Assembly: GCA_907165275.2 (NCBI GenBank)
Contig: OU015669.1
Span: 2,006,501 to 2,070,500 of the forward strand
Source: Zygaena filipendulae
Lineage: Eukaryota; Arthropoda; Insecta; Lepidoptera; Zygaenidae
DNA length: 64,000 nt
Direction of reading: 5' to 3'
Each line of letters starts with the position of its first letter. The stretch's first letter is position 1. The notes under the pieces were generated by a model that saw only the letters and a list, made by a program, of their open reading frames with translations, did not search any database and was not told the DNA's origin. Below, one piece after another: positions 1 to 9,390 of this stretch. A program made the translations under genes and the position numbers.

Positions 1-1
1 G

Positions 2-101
2 TAAGCTACAATTTACAAGTAAAAAGCTGGCAACATTAGGTAGATATTGCCAAAAATCAAAAGGCGTTGCCAGCTTTTTACCTATTGTAACTTGTAGTTT
101 A
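2..101. repeat. foldback hairpin inside Harbinger C
   Basis: A nearly perfect inverted repeat of about 100 bp. The left arm contains AAAAAGCTGGCAAC and the right arm its complement GTTGCCAGCTTTTT, and the outer ends are TAAGCTACAA and its near-complement. It lies between the two back-to-back splice acceptors of element C, so it looks like a tiny MITE or foldback that landed in a non-coding spot. The second copy is at 39087-39186. Confidence 0.75.
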
Positions 102-156
102 GATAAACGGTCTCCAGGTGCAAATGACATTCACGTGAACAAACATTTTTTTACAG

Positions 157-797
157 TTGAAATATTGAAGAAAAAATGGAAGAATATAAAAGACCATTAC
201 AGAAAGGAACTTAAGAAAATTCCACCAACTCGATCAGGAGATGCTGGTAATGATATCGTATCTAGTTGGAAACATTTCCGTCAAATGTCTTTCATGAGAG
301 ACCAAATTCAGCCTAGCCGAAGTGAATCTAATATCACTAATGAACTAACAAGTGACAGTGATGAAAACGATGATACGCAAGACTCTCGAAGTGATATAAA
401 TGTCGCATCACCGTTGTCGAGCATAGCAGTATCTTCACCAGCACACTCTCCGGCTCCATCTTCAGTTCCATCAACTTCAAGTCGAGGAAAAAAGAGGAAA
501 TCAGCTAACGAACTGCGCTCTGAATTCTTGGAAATAGAAAAAAAGCGACTTTTACTACTTCAGAACAAAGAAAGTACACGCAATACCACACAAGAAGCGC
601 CAAAATCAGACGATTATCATTATCTGATGAGCTTACTTCCACAACTTGAACACTTCAAAGGGATTCAAAAGTTGCGAGTCAGAAACAAAATAAATTCCAT
701 TATTATGGCCGAGCTACAACAAGAAAGTTTTCCAGATCCTTATATGACACAATATGGTCATCATAGTACACCGCAAGATAATTTGAATAACTACTGA
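157..797 (+). CDS. MADF/BESS protein, exon 2 (partial gene)
   Basis: Second exon of the DNA-binding accessory gene of Harbinger C; exon 1 lies left of the window. The exon opens after a TTTTTTTACAG acceptor in phase 1, as in the complete copy at 38031-39882. It encodes the second half of the MADF domain (LKKKWKNIKDHYRKELKK, then a SWKHFRQMSFM segment), a long Ser/Pro/Asp-rich linker, a Lys/Arg-rich stretch and a C-terminal BESS-like motif around DDYHYLMSLLPQLEHFKG. MADF domains are Myb-related DNA-binding folds and BESS motifs mediate protein contacts. The protein probably acts in the nucleus with the transposase. The reading frame is intact. Confidence 0.85.
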
Positions 798-872
798 TTC
801 TTTTTTATTTCTGTAATTAAAAGTTGATTCTTATTAAAAGTTTAATTATTATTAAAAGTTTTGATTTCTTAC

Positions 873-1153
873 CTCAAAGTCAATATAAGTTTCTGCTCAG
901 GAGATATGGTTAATGGAATAAAGTTAGTTGATGTTTTCGATAACTGTGTTTTTACGGCATTTAATATGTAATCAAAAGTTGTTATTGTCATTCGAGTGTA
1001 ATCATAAAATTTATCTTCATAATTTCGAAGCCTTTCGTATAAAGTATAAAATTCTCCATGCCTATACCGATCACTATTGATATCGTGGCGATTGGTTTTA
1101 GAAAAAAAAAGGTCCCACTTTATATAAGCACTAGCTTCCAAATAATCCGACAT
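873..1153 (-). CDS. Harbinger transposase, exon 1 (partial gene)
   Basis: First exon of the family C transposase on the minus strand, from ATG at 1153 to a donor (GAG/GTAAGAA) after 873. The roughly 94 residues contain the usual N-terminal region of HARBI1-like proteins (GEFYTLYERLRNYEDKFYDY, then TTFDYIL). The catalytic DDE exon lies left of the window and can be seen in the second copy (38203-39067). The frame is open. The first exon lies downstream of the MADF exon on the opposite strand, so the two genes point toward each other and interlock. Confidence 0.85.
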
Positions 1154-1304
1154 TATTATTGTTTATAATATCGCACGAGGTAGATACGTCCGGACCGCTC
1201 AATCGCCCCGCTGCTACTGTGTTCATCCATTGAAATGTGCGTTTTCCGCATGACCCGCCACCCACTCCCGCTGCCCGCCCCGCGCCACTGTAATTGCACA
1301 CTAA

Positions 1305-1571
1305 TATATATAAATCACGTGTCACGCTGTTTGTCCGCGATGGACTCCGAAACTACTGAATCGATTGTGATGAAATTTGGTGACTATGTTGTATTTGGTC
1401 CAACTTAAAAGATTGGATAGTTTTTTTCCCGGAATTCCCGCGGGAACTCCACCACTAATGTGGGGAACAGCTAATCACCTTAAACTACTGGGGGTAGAGT
1501 AGAGTACTTTTTCCCGCAACCTCCGCGGGAACTCCGAAATTACCGCGGATGAAATCGCGGCGGACAGCTAG
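1305..1571 (+). mobile_element. Helitron-like 3' end fragment
   Basis: A GC-rich segment with repeated CCGCGGGAACTCC-type motifs ends in CCGCGGATGAAATCGCGG, a short hairpin, followed by CAGCTAGT. A hairpin shortly before CTAG/T is the typical 3' terminus of Helitrons. There is no Rep/helicase coding sequence, so this would be a non-autonomous fragment. Harbinger C copy 1 sits directly to its left and may have cut it. Confidence 0.5.
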
Positions 1572-2329
1572 TAGTTTTATATAATAGACATGATATATGC
1601 AAAGTATATTTTACTATTGTGTATCAGGCTTGAACGATACCTTTTTTCTTTAAGTATCTTAGAACACTCATTGAAATCTGCAACGCATTGATATCCATCT
1701 GTAAATCCACTGAGGCTTACGCGTTTGCGCTGTAGAGATGGGCATGGGCTGAAAGATTTAAAACAGGTGCCAGCTTCGCTCGTAGACGTCTATCATTGAT
1801 ATCCATTTGTAAATCCACTGAGGCACACATTTGTGCTGTAGAAATGGGCATCGGCTGAAAGATTTAGAACAAGTGCTAACTTTGTTCGTAGACGTCCGTA
1901 AAGGCCATTCTTAGCCAAGAGACAAAACAGTGTAAAGTACTTCATACTCAACAACTTTAGTTTTGAAACATGAAGAAAAACTATACCTACTGACTTTAGA
2001 AACTTCCTCGCTTGCTTTTATAGCAGTCGATTGTTGAATAACCGGTAAGCAAAAATTCGGGGGTATTTACTGCGATATTTTTACTTTTTTAACTTTTTGT
2101 TGTTTACTAACCGGTACCAGCCTAAGATATTTCCGTCGCTCACTTCATCTTGATGATTGAATTGTTCCTTGTATTTGACTAATTAGTTACCTACATTAAC
2201 AGTTTAGATTTAAGGAAATAAAACACACACTGGCTGTACGAAGACATTACTCAAGAGACGTATATTCTTGTTTTTTTTTTTAACATAGTGGCATAGACAT
2301 AGACAGCATGGACGTGGTTGCGATTAAAT
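1572..2329. other. AT-rich spacer with a diverged 108-bp direct repeat
   Basis: No gene is recognisable. Two diverged direct copies, 1687-1794 and 1795-about 1900, share ATTGATATCCAT, AAATCCACTGAGG, a TGTAGA-ATGGGCAT block and CGTAGACGTC. The remainder is AT-rich. Because the Copia pol relic ends just to the right on the minus strand, this stretch may include that element's 3' untranslated region or LTR, but I cannot show paired LTRs. Confidence 0.45.
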
Positions 2330-2569
2330 ATTTCAACATCCTCCCTTTAAGCGCTAACCCCATAGCTCTTGAACATTTTTGAATCTTCATCTGCGAAGTG
2401 GATTTTGTCAGAATATCAGCCACCATACTCTCGGTACCAACATATTTAACTTCTATTTCTTTTTGAATATTTTACTCTCGAAGAAAATGATATTTTATAT
2501 CAATGTGGGAAATCTATACGATTACTGAAAGGAAACACTAACAAACTGAAAAACAATACTTTAATCACT

Positions 2570-3319
2570 TTAATAATTGTTATAATATAATAAACTAGTT
2601 ACGCAATTATCAACATAAGACTGCCTTAATTTATTAGCAGTATTACAGTTAAAATTTCGAAGATGATGTAATATGGTCGCAGACAAGAGATAAGGACTAG
2701 TAGTAACCCCAAACACAACACGCCGATGGCGAAAGGTCCTTAAAACTTTGGGCAACTCGTTAATGTCACGCCACCACAGAAACTTACGGTCATACGGATA
2801 CAGAGAAATTTGTAAGAAAGCTTTTTTATATCGGCAGTTACACCTATCTTATTTTTGCGAAATTGTAACAATAACTTTGGTATTAATTCAATTAAATTAG
2901 TTCCTCTCTTATCTGACGCGCACGCATCGAAAACTGGTCTTATTTTTGTTGTTGTGCTCGCCTCCTTAACTACCGCGTGGTGCGGTAAATAATGACCGAT
3001 CTGAGGACCGTCATTAAGTACTTCTTCAATTATATCTGAATCTAACCACTCTCTAAAAACTTTTATCATAATCATCTAAGATACCTAAGTGTGTTTATCT
3101 AGAAGAGGTCGATTTTAGTCTTCTTAATGCTAAATTGTAGTTAGACTCTAAAATTTTAGAAGTATCTTTCCATAGCAAACTCACTTCATACCGTCCTTCA
3201 TAGTTAATCTTAATCGTGATTTCAAAGAAGTTTTGGACTTCTGATTCTATTAACTTTTGACTTTTCACCTCGGCTTCGTCTTTTATCCCTAACGTTTCTA
3301 ATTCCCAAAAGTCAGTCAC
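2570..3319 (-). pseudogene. BEL/Pao reverse transcriptase fragment
   Basis: Three minus-strand pieces (3319-3095, 3075-2740, 2755-2570) in different frames. The first has the Pao-type region before RT (FWELETLGI, then FFEITIKINYEGRYEVSLLW). The second has GHYLPHHAVVKE, KIRPVFDACAS and NKIGVTADIKK, the start of the RT fingers/palm. The third has FGVTTSPYLLSATILHHL and SYVDNCVTSL, which contains the YVDN variant of the catalytic box. Frameshifts separate the pieces. The order and motifs fit BEL/Pao elements, not Gypsy or Copia. Confidence 0.8.
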
Positions 3320-3324
3320 GTCAC

Positions 3325-3597
3325 ATGAACAAGAAGAGTGTAGAGTTGCCGTTAGGGCTAGTGATGGATATCCTTGAGGATGCAGATGGGCATAGAAGAG
3401 TTGTCAAAGTAAAGACAGCAGCAGGAGAACGTTTAAGAGCAATCCAGGCGATCTATCCCTTGGAGTTATCAGCCGATGAGCATACTGTGTTGGGGAGTGG
3501 TGCCCGCCCCCCGCGGCCTGTTGTCTCTACAACGCGATCTCCTACTAAAACACGTTCTGGTCGGCTCATTAAAGTACCGGACAGATTTCATTTTTAA
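3325..3597 (+). pseudogene. BEL/Pao polyprotein C-terminus (DUF5641-like)
   Basis: An 80-90 residue plus-strand frame ends in TAA shortly before the LTR at 3684. The segment PLGLVMDILEDADGHRRVVK, then VKTAAGERLRA and IYPLEL, matches the small domain that follows integrase in BEL/Pao polyproteins. It lies head-to-head with the RT fragment on the other strand, so an inversion junction sits near 3320. Integrase itself is missing. Confidence 0.75.
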
Positions 3598-3965
3598 TTT
3601 GTGTTAATTTAATTTTGTTTGTATATGACGCATTGTTAAACTATGTAAACTGTATGTATCCTCATGCGCCATGGTGGGGAGGATGTTGAGAACTCCTTTT
3701 TGGTTATTTTTATTTTTTATATATATTTCTAAATTTGAACATTGACAATATAATGAAACAAAAAAGGGTAATGGGATTTCGAGAATCTTGTTGAGATTAT
3801 TGATTTTATAGGAACACTACATTATTATATTATAACAGTTATTAAAGTGATTAAAGTATTGTTTTTCAGTTTGTTAGTGTTTCCTTTCAGTAATCGTATA
3901 GATTTCCCACAATCAATATCCTTGTTGCGGGCACAGTAGGACTCTGTACCTGCAAATGAGGCAGC

Positions 3966-4447
3966 TTGACTAATGTCCTATCCATAAAAAATATAAAAAA
4001 TAAAATAAAACGCACATGACCATCAAAAAAAAAAGAATATCAAAAAAAGGGAAAATCATCAAATTTTTCTAAGTTTCCAGCTGTAATTATCGCGTTTTGG
4101 GATAATTTGTAATTTTTTTCTGCCAATATTAATTGTTAGAGGTTGCTTCGACTGATTGTTAACATTATACAAAAAAAAATGTCTGCACTTCGAGCACAGA
4201 CCACTTAATTTAATTGTTTTTTCTGAACCGAAAAATTTCTTGCTATTTTAACCAGCTGTAGTATAAAAAAAATGTATGGGACTTGTGCGGCAAACTACTT
4301 CAAAAAGTTGCCTATTTAATGACGATTTTAAAATGGTACGAATTAATGAATTTACTTTACAAAATTGGGAGATATTAATTTTCTTAAATATAAAATTTAA
4401 AACACTGGCGGCTCTCTTCACTGTTATGCAGTTTCGAGAAATAAAGG
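3966..4447. other. AT-rich stretch, nothing recognised
   Basis: A sequence rich in A and T runs with no convincing gene, repeat pair or RNA. The last bases (about 4405-4447) may encode a degraded upstream part of the P-like transposase that follows, but a stop codon lies in frame. Confidence 0.4.
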
Positions 4448-4786
4448 GGTAGTAGATTTACCAAAGAGGAAAAAGTTATAGCACTCAGTATTTTTAAAAT
4501 GGGCCCAAGGGCCTACAGATATTTAAATAAAATATTTATTTTGCCATCAGTGGCAATACTAAGCAGAATGATATCCAAAGCATCTTTGAATGCTGGACTT
4601 AATGATAATATAATCAATCAATTAAAGAAAAGGCTACAGACAATGAATACCGATGATAGACTCTGCACTTTAATTTTTGATGAGATGGCACTAATGACTC
4701 ATTTCGATTTTAAGGGCCGATCTGGTCGCCAAACTTCAAAAAAGTACATTGTTTTTTTCCATTTTTCGTCATCATTTCTGAAGTAG
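4448..4786 (+). pseudogene. P-element / THAP9-type transposase fragment
   Basis: About 112 codons are open. GSRFTKEEKVIALSIFK is followed by RAYRYLNKIFILPS and then by RLCTLIFDEMALMTHFDF. This is the conserved core of P-element-like (THAP9) transposases: the region before and around the first catalytic Asp, in the LIFDEM motif. The N-terminal THAP domain, GTP-binding segment and C-terminus are absent. The frame stops soon after the DEM motif. It is probably an exon-sized relic and not functional. Confidence 0.7.
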
Positions 4787-5219
4787 GGAGAATGGAAAAA
4801 ATATATGGTGTAGCGGGAGCAGGATAGATGATATGGCTCGACCGCCACCAAAGGGGAAGCTTCCCGCCGGGCGAGGTGTTATGCCCGGGGAACCGCGGCT
4901 CCGACTGTAGATCGTCGGAGGTCGTATATGCAGCGCATATTATGTGAAAACTTCGTTAGCGCGATTCACGTAGTTAGTATTCGTCGCTTCATTGTAGTTC
5001 GTGACTTGTGGCGTAGAGGTCGCCACAATGGTTTGATGGTACAGATTCTATCACCATCTCATACCACTTCTCGATTAGTAGGACATACAGGAGGTAGTTA
5101 TAGCCTAATCACCTCAAGCAAATTCTCAATTTTTCAGAGTATACGGCAGGAACATTGTTTTGTGAGTTCAAGCCGAATTTGTAATGTTTTGCTTCTCTTA
5201 AATAAAAAATTATATTAAA
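4787..5219. other. unrecognised segment
   Basis: The part at 4820-4930 is GC-rich (GCTTCCCGCCGGGCGAGG, GGGGAACCGCGG), the remainder mixed. A short open frame at 4928-5218 has no recognisable domain, and I do not call it a gene. I see no RNA fold that I can defend. Confidence 0.3.
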
Positions 5220-5405
5220 CCTGTGTTTTTACATACCTTTAAATAAGACTGAAGAACATGAATAAGTGCTCTGCATGTATCCATAATGGCTTTACTAATG
5301 GCAGCTGGGGACATTATGACTGAAAATTTCAGGCATTCAATAGTTCTGGTTCTGCAGCCAACTGCCTTCATTGTGGCCAACACAACGAATTCTGGTCTCA
5401 AGGCA
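5220..5405 (-). pseudogene. Harbinger (HARBI1-like) transposase exon
   Basis: A minus-strand exon-like segment. Its translation contains KFSVIMSPAAISKAIMDTC followed by RALIHVLQSYLK, then a clean donor AAG/GTATGTAAA at 5219. This is the helix-turn-helix-like region that precedes the first catalytic Asp in ISL2EU/PIF-type transposases. The neighbouring exons are not present on either side, so it is a stray exon. It belongs to a different family from element E to the right, whose transposase lies on plus. Confidence 0.6.
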
Positions 5406-6177
5406 AGTTACCAGAATTAAAATCTCAGTCGTCGGAGTGTCTAGTCAGCACGAAACAAGGGGGTCTACTCTAATTCAACGAAAAACGCAATTTCGTTGAA
5501 ATTTCGTTCGTTCCTTCCCATGGTTCTATTCGTTTCGAAATTTCGTTGAATCTTCGTTTACTGACGTTTTAATTCTCTAACGGCCGCACTCAAAGTCGAC
5601 TTTAATGATTTTTTAAATCAAAGCTGCCGCAATCAGAGACGTTCAGTAAATTAATGTTAACACGTTGACGGACAGTAACGTCCACAGACGTATAGGTATT
5701 AAAAGTGATACGACAGTACGCCCGTTGACGTCTAAGTTCTTACACGAATAAAATCAGTACGCCACACGACGACCGATTTTTCATAATATCTTTAGGGAGG
5801 GCATATCTTACTGTCACCAAAGATGTAGCTAAGACTCTCGTACTGACAGAGCACAAGTTAAAAAAATTCATTCGAAGAAAGTACTTTCACGCACACATCC
5901 ATATTTTTATAATCCCCTCCATACGCACACTACGCTCGTGGGCGTCGTAGTTACAAACGATCATTCTAGTAGTGCGCCGCTGCGGTGCGCCCGCTTCTCG
6001 CCAAGTGTTTTCGCGCGTAATTTTTTTTAGAAAGTGAGTATTGTTTGATTTCTTAGTATTTTTATTGATTTATGCATACAAAATACTAATTCAAGTATTG
6101 TGTGTACAACATGTGTTCGTAATATATGTTTTGAATATGATTTTGTTGTACCAAATTTGAAACTAATGATTTTGCAG

Positions 6178-6565
6178 ATGTTTGAAAAGGAACAGAAACG
6201 GATTCAAGACCTATTTGATGCTGCTTCTACCCCTGAATCGAGTGAGGATCCTTTCGCTGATGACGGAGAATACGGAACTGACGGTGAATATGTACCTTCT
6301 GGTGGTAGTTCGAGTTCTGAGAATGAAACTCAAGACTCACGGAGAAGATGCAAATGATGATGATGACGAAGATACATCATGAAGATTTAGTGCTAGAAAT
6401 AATACAAGAACCTTTTCCATTGACAGTTAGCGTGCCTATAAATGACGAAGCATGCCCTATTGCGTCCCAAGACATCTCTATTCAGGGTAACTCGTCTATG
6501 CCTCCTCTCCCTGTTAGTCCTAGGAGATCGGACACGGACATACCTGTTACAGACGAAGAATGGTC
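6178..6565 (+). pseudogene. piggyBac transposase, N-terminal part
   Basis: Starts at the ATG following TTTTGCAG. It encodes MFEKEQKRIQDLF, then an acidic Ser-rich stretch (DDGEYGTDGEY, SSSSENE) and later DIPVTDEEW, the usual disordered acidic N-terminus before the DDE_Tnp_1_7 domain. The frame must change twice, near 6346 and 6382, to keep the acidic and then hydrophobic content, so the copy has at least two frameshifts. The Trp codon at the end lies in the LINE-A target duplication AATGGTC, and the gene resumes at 33756. Confidence 0.75.
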
Positions 6566-9135
6566 ATCACTAACATCGATGGACTCACCCCTGATAAAGA
6601 GCTAATATGTGCTATTGTTTCGTCTACTAGCGTCAAATTTCTCTGCTGTGTCGTGTATTTACCACCTAGTTACAAAGATGACCAGTATATCGGCGTTTTG
6701 AATGTATTGGAGTCAGTTATATGCACTTATTCACAATTAGACGTCTTGATTATTGGTGATTTTAATTTAAAATCATGTAGTTCGTCCATTAAAACGCATT
6801 ATAATAATTTTTGTGAATTATGTACACTCCGTCAACACAATGGTATTTGCAATGACTACGGCGATATGTTAGATCTAGTGTTGTGCGGCCTGCCGTCCGA
6901 GCGTGTGCGCGTCGCCGGTGATATCGAGCCGCTGGTCGCCCCCGACGCATACCACCCGCCCCTCCAGGTTACACTGCGCATGCCGCGCGGGCGCTGTCCC
7001 CCGCCGCCGCCGCCCTCCCCCCCGCCGCCGCCGCGGGACCGTGCTGTGCAATTTGCTCCAGATTGGAATTTTCGTAGGGCAGATCTAAGTACATTATATT
7101 CATCACTTTCTTGCATAGACTGGTCAGACCTAACGCAATCGAAGGTGTTAACGCCGCGCCGCTACAGATATTTTTTATTCTAAAATCAACTCGTGTTTAA
7201 ATGACTACGTTCCTATTAAAAGGCGCTGTGTGCTTACGCCTAGGTATACTTATCCTGTTTGGTTTACACCTGACGTAATACGTAACATAAGACTTTCACC
7301 ATAAACGGTTCAAGAAACAGGGTAAAGAATTTAATAGGCAATTATTTAAATACTACCGTACTTTGGTTAAACAGCAAATTAAAATAGCGTACAAACAATA
7401 CATGGCATGGCTCGAAAATAACTTGTGTAATGACTCTACTTTGTTTTGGACTTTTGTCAGAAACCAGCGTGGGGACAAACACAGATATGATCACTTCTCA
7501 TACGGTGACAAGGTGGTGACCGGGCAAGACGCTGCGGATTCATTCGCTGACTATTTTTCTTCCGTTTTCCAAAGCGTGATTCCGAGGTGTGACGCTGACG
7601 AGGCGCAGCGCGGTGCGGCGGGCTGGGACTCGGCGCGCGTCGCCATCGACGGCGTCGACGAAGCGGACGTGCGCCGTGCTGCGCGTCGTCTGAAGCCGCG
7701 TTCGGCTGCGGGACCAGATGCTATTCCACCGTTCCTGGTTAAGGATTGCATATCTGTGTTTATGAGCCCACTCCTCCACATATTCAACCTGTCATTGATG
7801 TCTTCTATCTATCCACATGTGTGGAAAACATCCTGCGTAACGCCGGTTCCGAAGAGCAGTTCTAGCAAGGATGTCATAGACTATAGGCCTATAGCCGTCC
7901 TCTCTGTCTTCGGCAAATTGTTTGAAATCATTTTGAATGCGCGTATAAGTTCTCAGATTCGCTCGACGTTGATAGAAAATCAACACGGATTCAGAGCTGG
8001 TAGATCGACCACAACTAACCACGTCAACTTTTCCAGTTATGTCGCAGCCGAAATGGATGCTGGCAGACAAGTTGATGTGACGTACTTTGATTGTAAAACT
8101 TTCGATCGAGTGGATAATGACATACTGCTTGGAAAGCTGGCTGATGAAGGATTCACTCCTAAACTTCTCCAGTTCTTTGCCAACTATCTCAGCAATAGAG
8201 CACAGTATGTCAAGGTATCAGGATACTATTCTTCTCTCTACTTCACACGGTCGGGAGTAAGCCTGGGTAGTACGCTTGGGCCTACCCTGTTCCTAGTGAT
8301 GATAAACGATTTGCCGAGGGCAGCGAGGGTGGCTGTGTCTTTGTTATTCGCGGATGATTTAAAGCTGTTCCTCGGGGTGAAAAACGTAGCTGACTGCGAC
8401 TCTCTCCAGCGAGACATCGATGCGATTGAGCAGTGGAGTGAGGACAACCGCCTGCTCTTCAATGCCAACAAGTGCAAAGTGATCAGTTTAACTCGCTCTC
8501 GATCGCCACTTCTTTATAACTACCACCTCAAAAGCGGCGCCCTCGAGCGCGTCACTAAGATCCGGGACTTGGGACTTACCGTTGACTCACAATTTAACTT
8601 CAGGGACCACGTGACTGACATAAGTACTAAAGCACATAAGACCTTGGGCTTCATATTTCGTACATGCAACGACTTTCATAACGTCAATGTTGCCATCACG
8701 TTGTTTAACGCGTACGTACGTAGTAAATTGGAATACGACGCAGTAGTTTGGGATCCGTACGAGGCTAAATACATTATAATGTTAGAGAAAGTACAGCGCA
8801 AATTCGCCAGATATCTGTACAAAAAACTGTATCGGTATTACCCCTATTTATACCCATCATCTTTTGTAGCGGGAATGGTCGGTCTCAATACTTTAGAATT
8901 TAGACGCAAGATTCTTCTGGTTATCCATTTTTATAATCTTCTGCACAACGTAATTGATAACTCCCCTGCTTTGGAGCGGATTGCACTGTACGTCCCCAAC
9001 AACTACACTCGCGGCTGCGGCGGCGGGGGCGGCGGGGGTGGCGGGGGCGCGCGCCGTGTGCGCCCGCTGCTCGCGCCGGCCGTGTCGCATACGCGGCGCG
9101 CCGGCCACGCGCCGCACGCTCGGGCCGCGGACTTA
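6566..9135 (+). pseudogene. LINE-A ORF2: endonuclease remnant and reverse transcriptase
   Basis: The 5' end is within the apurinic-type endonuclease (VVYLPPSYKDDQY, then LDVLIIGDFNLKS, later LVAPDAYHPPLQV). The RT follows with AAGPDAIPPFLVKD, VIDYRPIAVLSVFGKLFE, NQHGFRAGRST, FDCKTFDRV, GVSLGSTLGP and the catalytic FADDLKLF. Frameshifts at about 7160 and 7300 break the linker. Two GC-rich tracts stand out, a poly-Pro run (6990-7035) and a poly-Gly run (9014-9052). The C-terminus continues after H1 and H2 at 33588. It would have copied RNA into DNA at nicked target sites; it is now dead. Confidence 0.85.
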
Positions 9136-9390
9136 GGGCCTTTTCAGTGCGACGCGGATGACCTACGCGGACGTCCGCGACGGACTGTAAAATGTATGAA
9201 ACCTTACAGCGCGTTCAGAGCGACGCGGAGCTGTCCGCGTCGCGGAGAGCTATCCGCGCGCGGTCGTAATCGCTCCGCGCCTCTCCTCCGCGTCGCGGAT
9301 GTCCGCGGGCGGACGGTGCTTGGTTCTAATGTATTTGTTCAGTGCTCGGCGGACAGTCGCGCGGAGCGGACGTAAGGCACTGTCGTTGTC

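Larger units (their letters stand above)
1..1301. mobile_element. Harbinger family C, copy 1 (right part)
   Basis: This is the right-hand part of a PIF/Harbinger DNA transposon whose left part lies outside the window. It matches 39086-40386; the only difference I noticed is A716 against G39801. It holds exon 2 of the MADF gene on plus and exon 1 of the transposase on minus. It ends in a terminal inverted repeat that reads GTGTGCAATTACAGTGG on the minus strand. TAA at 1302-1304 is one arm of the 3-bp target duplication. The flanking DNA differs from that of the second copy, so the two are separate insertions. Confidence 0.9.
2504..3911. mobile_element. BEL/Pao copy with inverted LTR ends
   Basis: The right end is a full LTR on plus (3684-3911, TGTTGAGAAC to CCCACA, preceded by the purine tract GGTGGGGAGGA). 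The left end, 2504-2593, is the last 90 bp of the same LTR in reverse orientation. The coding remains also switch strand at about 3320: RT on minus to the left, the polyprotein C-terminus on plus to the right. The 5-bp sequence ATCAA flanks the unit on both sides (2499-2503, 3912-3916). The rearranged unit therefore appears to have integrated as one piece. Confidence 0.75.
2330..3965 (-). pseudogene. Copia RNase H / pol C-terminus relic, split by a BEL element
   Basis: Minus-strand remains of a Ty1/copia polyprotein, in two pieces: about 3965-3917 and 2503-2330. Across the BEL insertion the translation carries the conserved end of copia RNase H (IDIKYHFLRE, then VKYVGTES, then MVADILTKS). There is at least one frameshift around 2475 and an in-frame stop near 3960, so it is dead. 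The interruption is exactly the BEL copy with its ATCAA duplication, which confirms that the two pieces were once joined. Confidence 0.7.

Noticed and set aside
1..1304. Segmental duplication of 1-1304 and 39086-40389
   Set aside because: The match ends exactly at a Harbinger terminal repeat plus TAA, and the DNA beyond differs, so these are two insertions of one family.
4928..5218. 96-codon frame as a gene
   Set aside because: No domain, no splice context and unlikely composition.
6856..7116. Glycine-rich minus-strand protein
   Set aside because: It is the complement of the poly-Pro coding tract of LINE-A.
7540..7787. Minus-strand frames within LINE-A
   Set aside because: Shadows of a GC-rich coding stretch of the reverse transcriptase on the plus strand.
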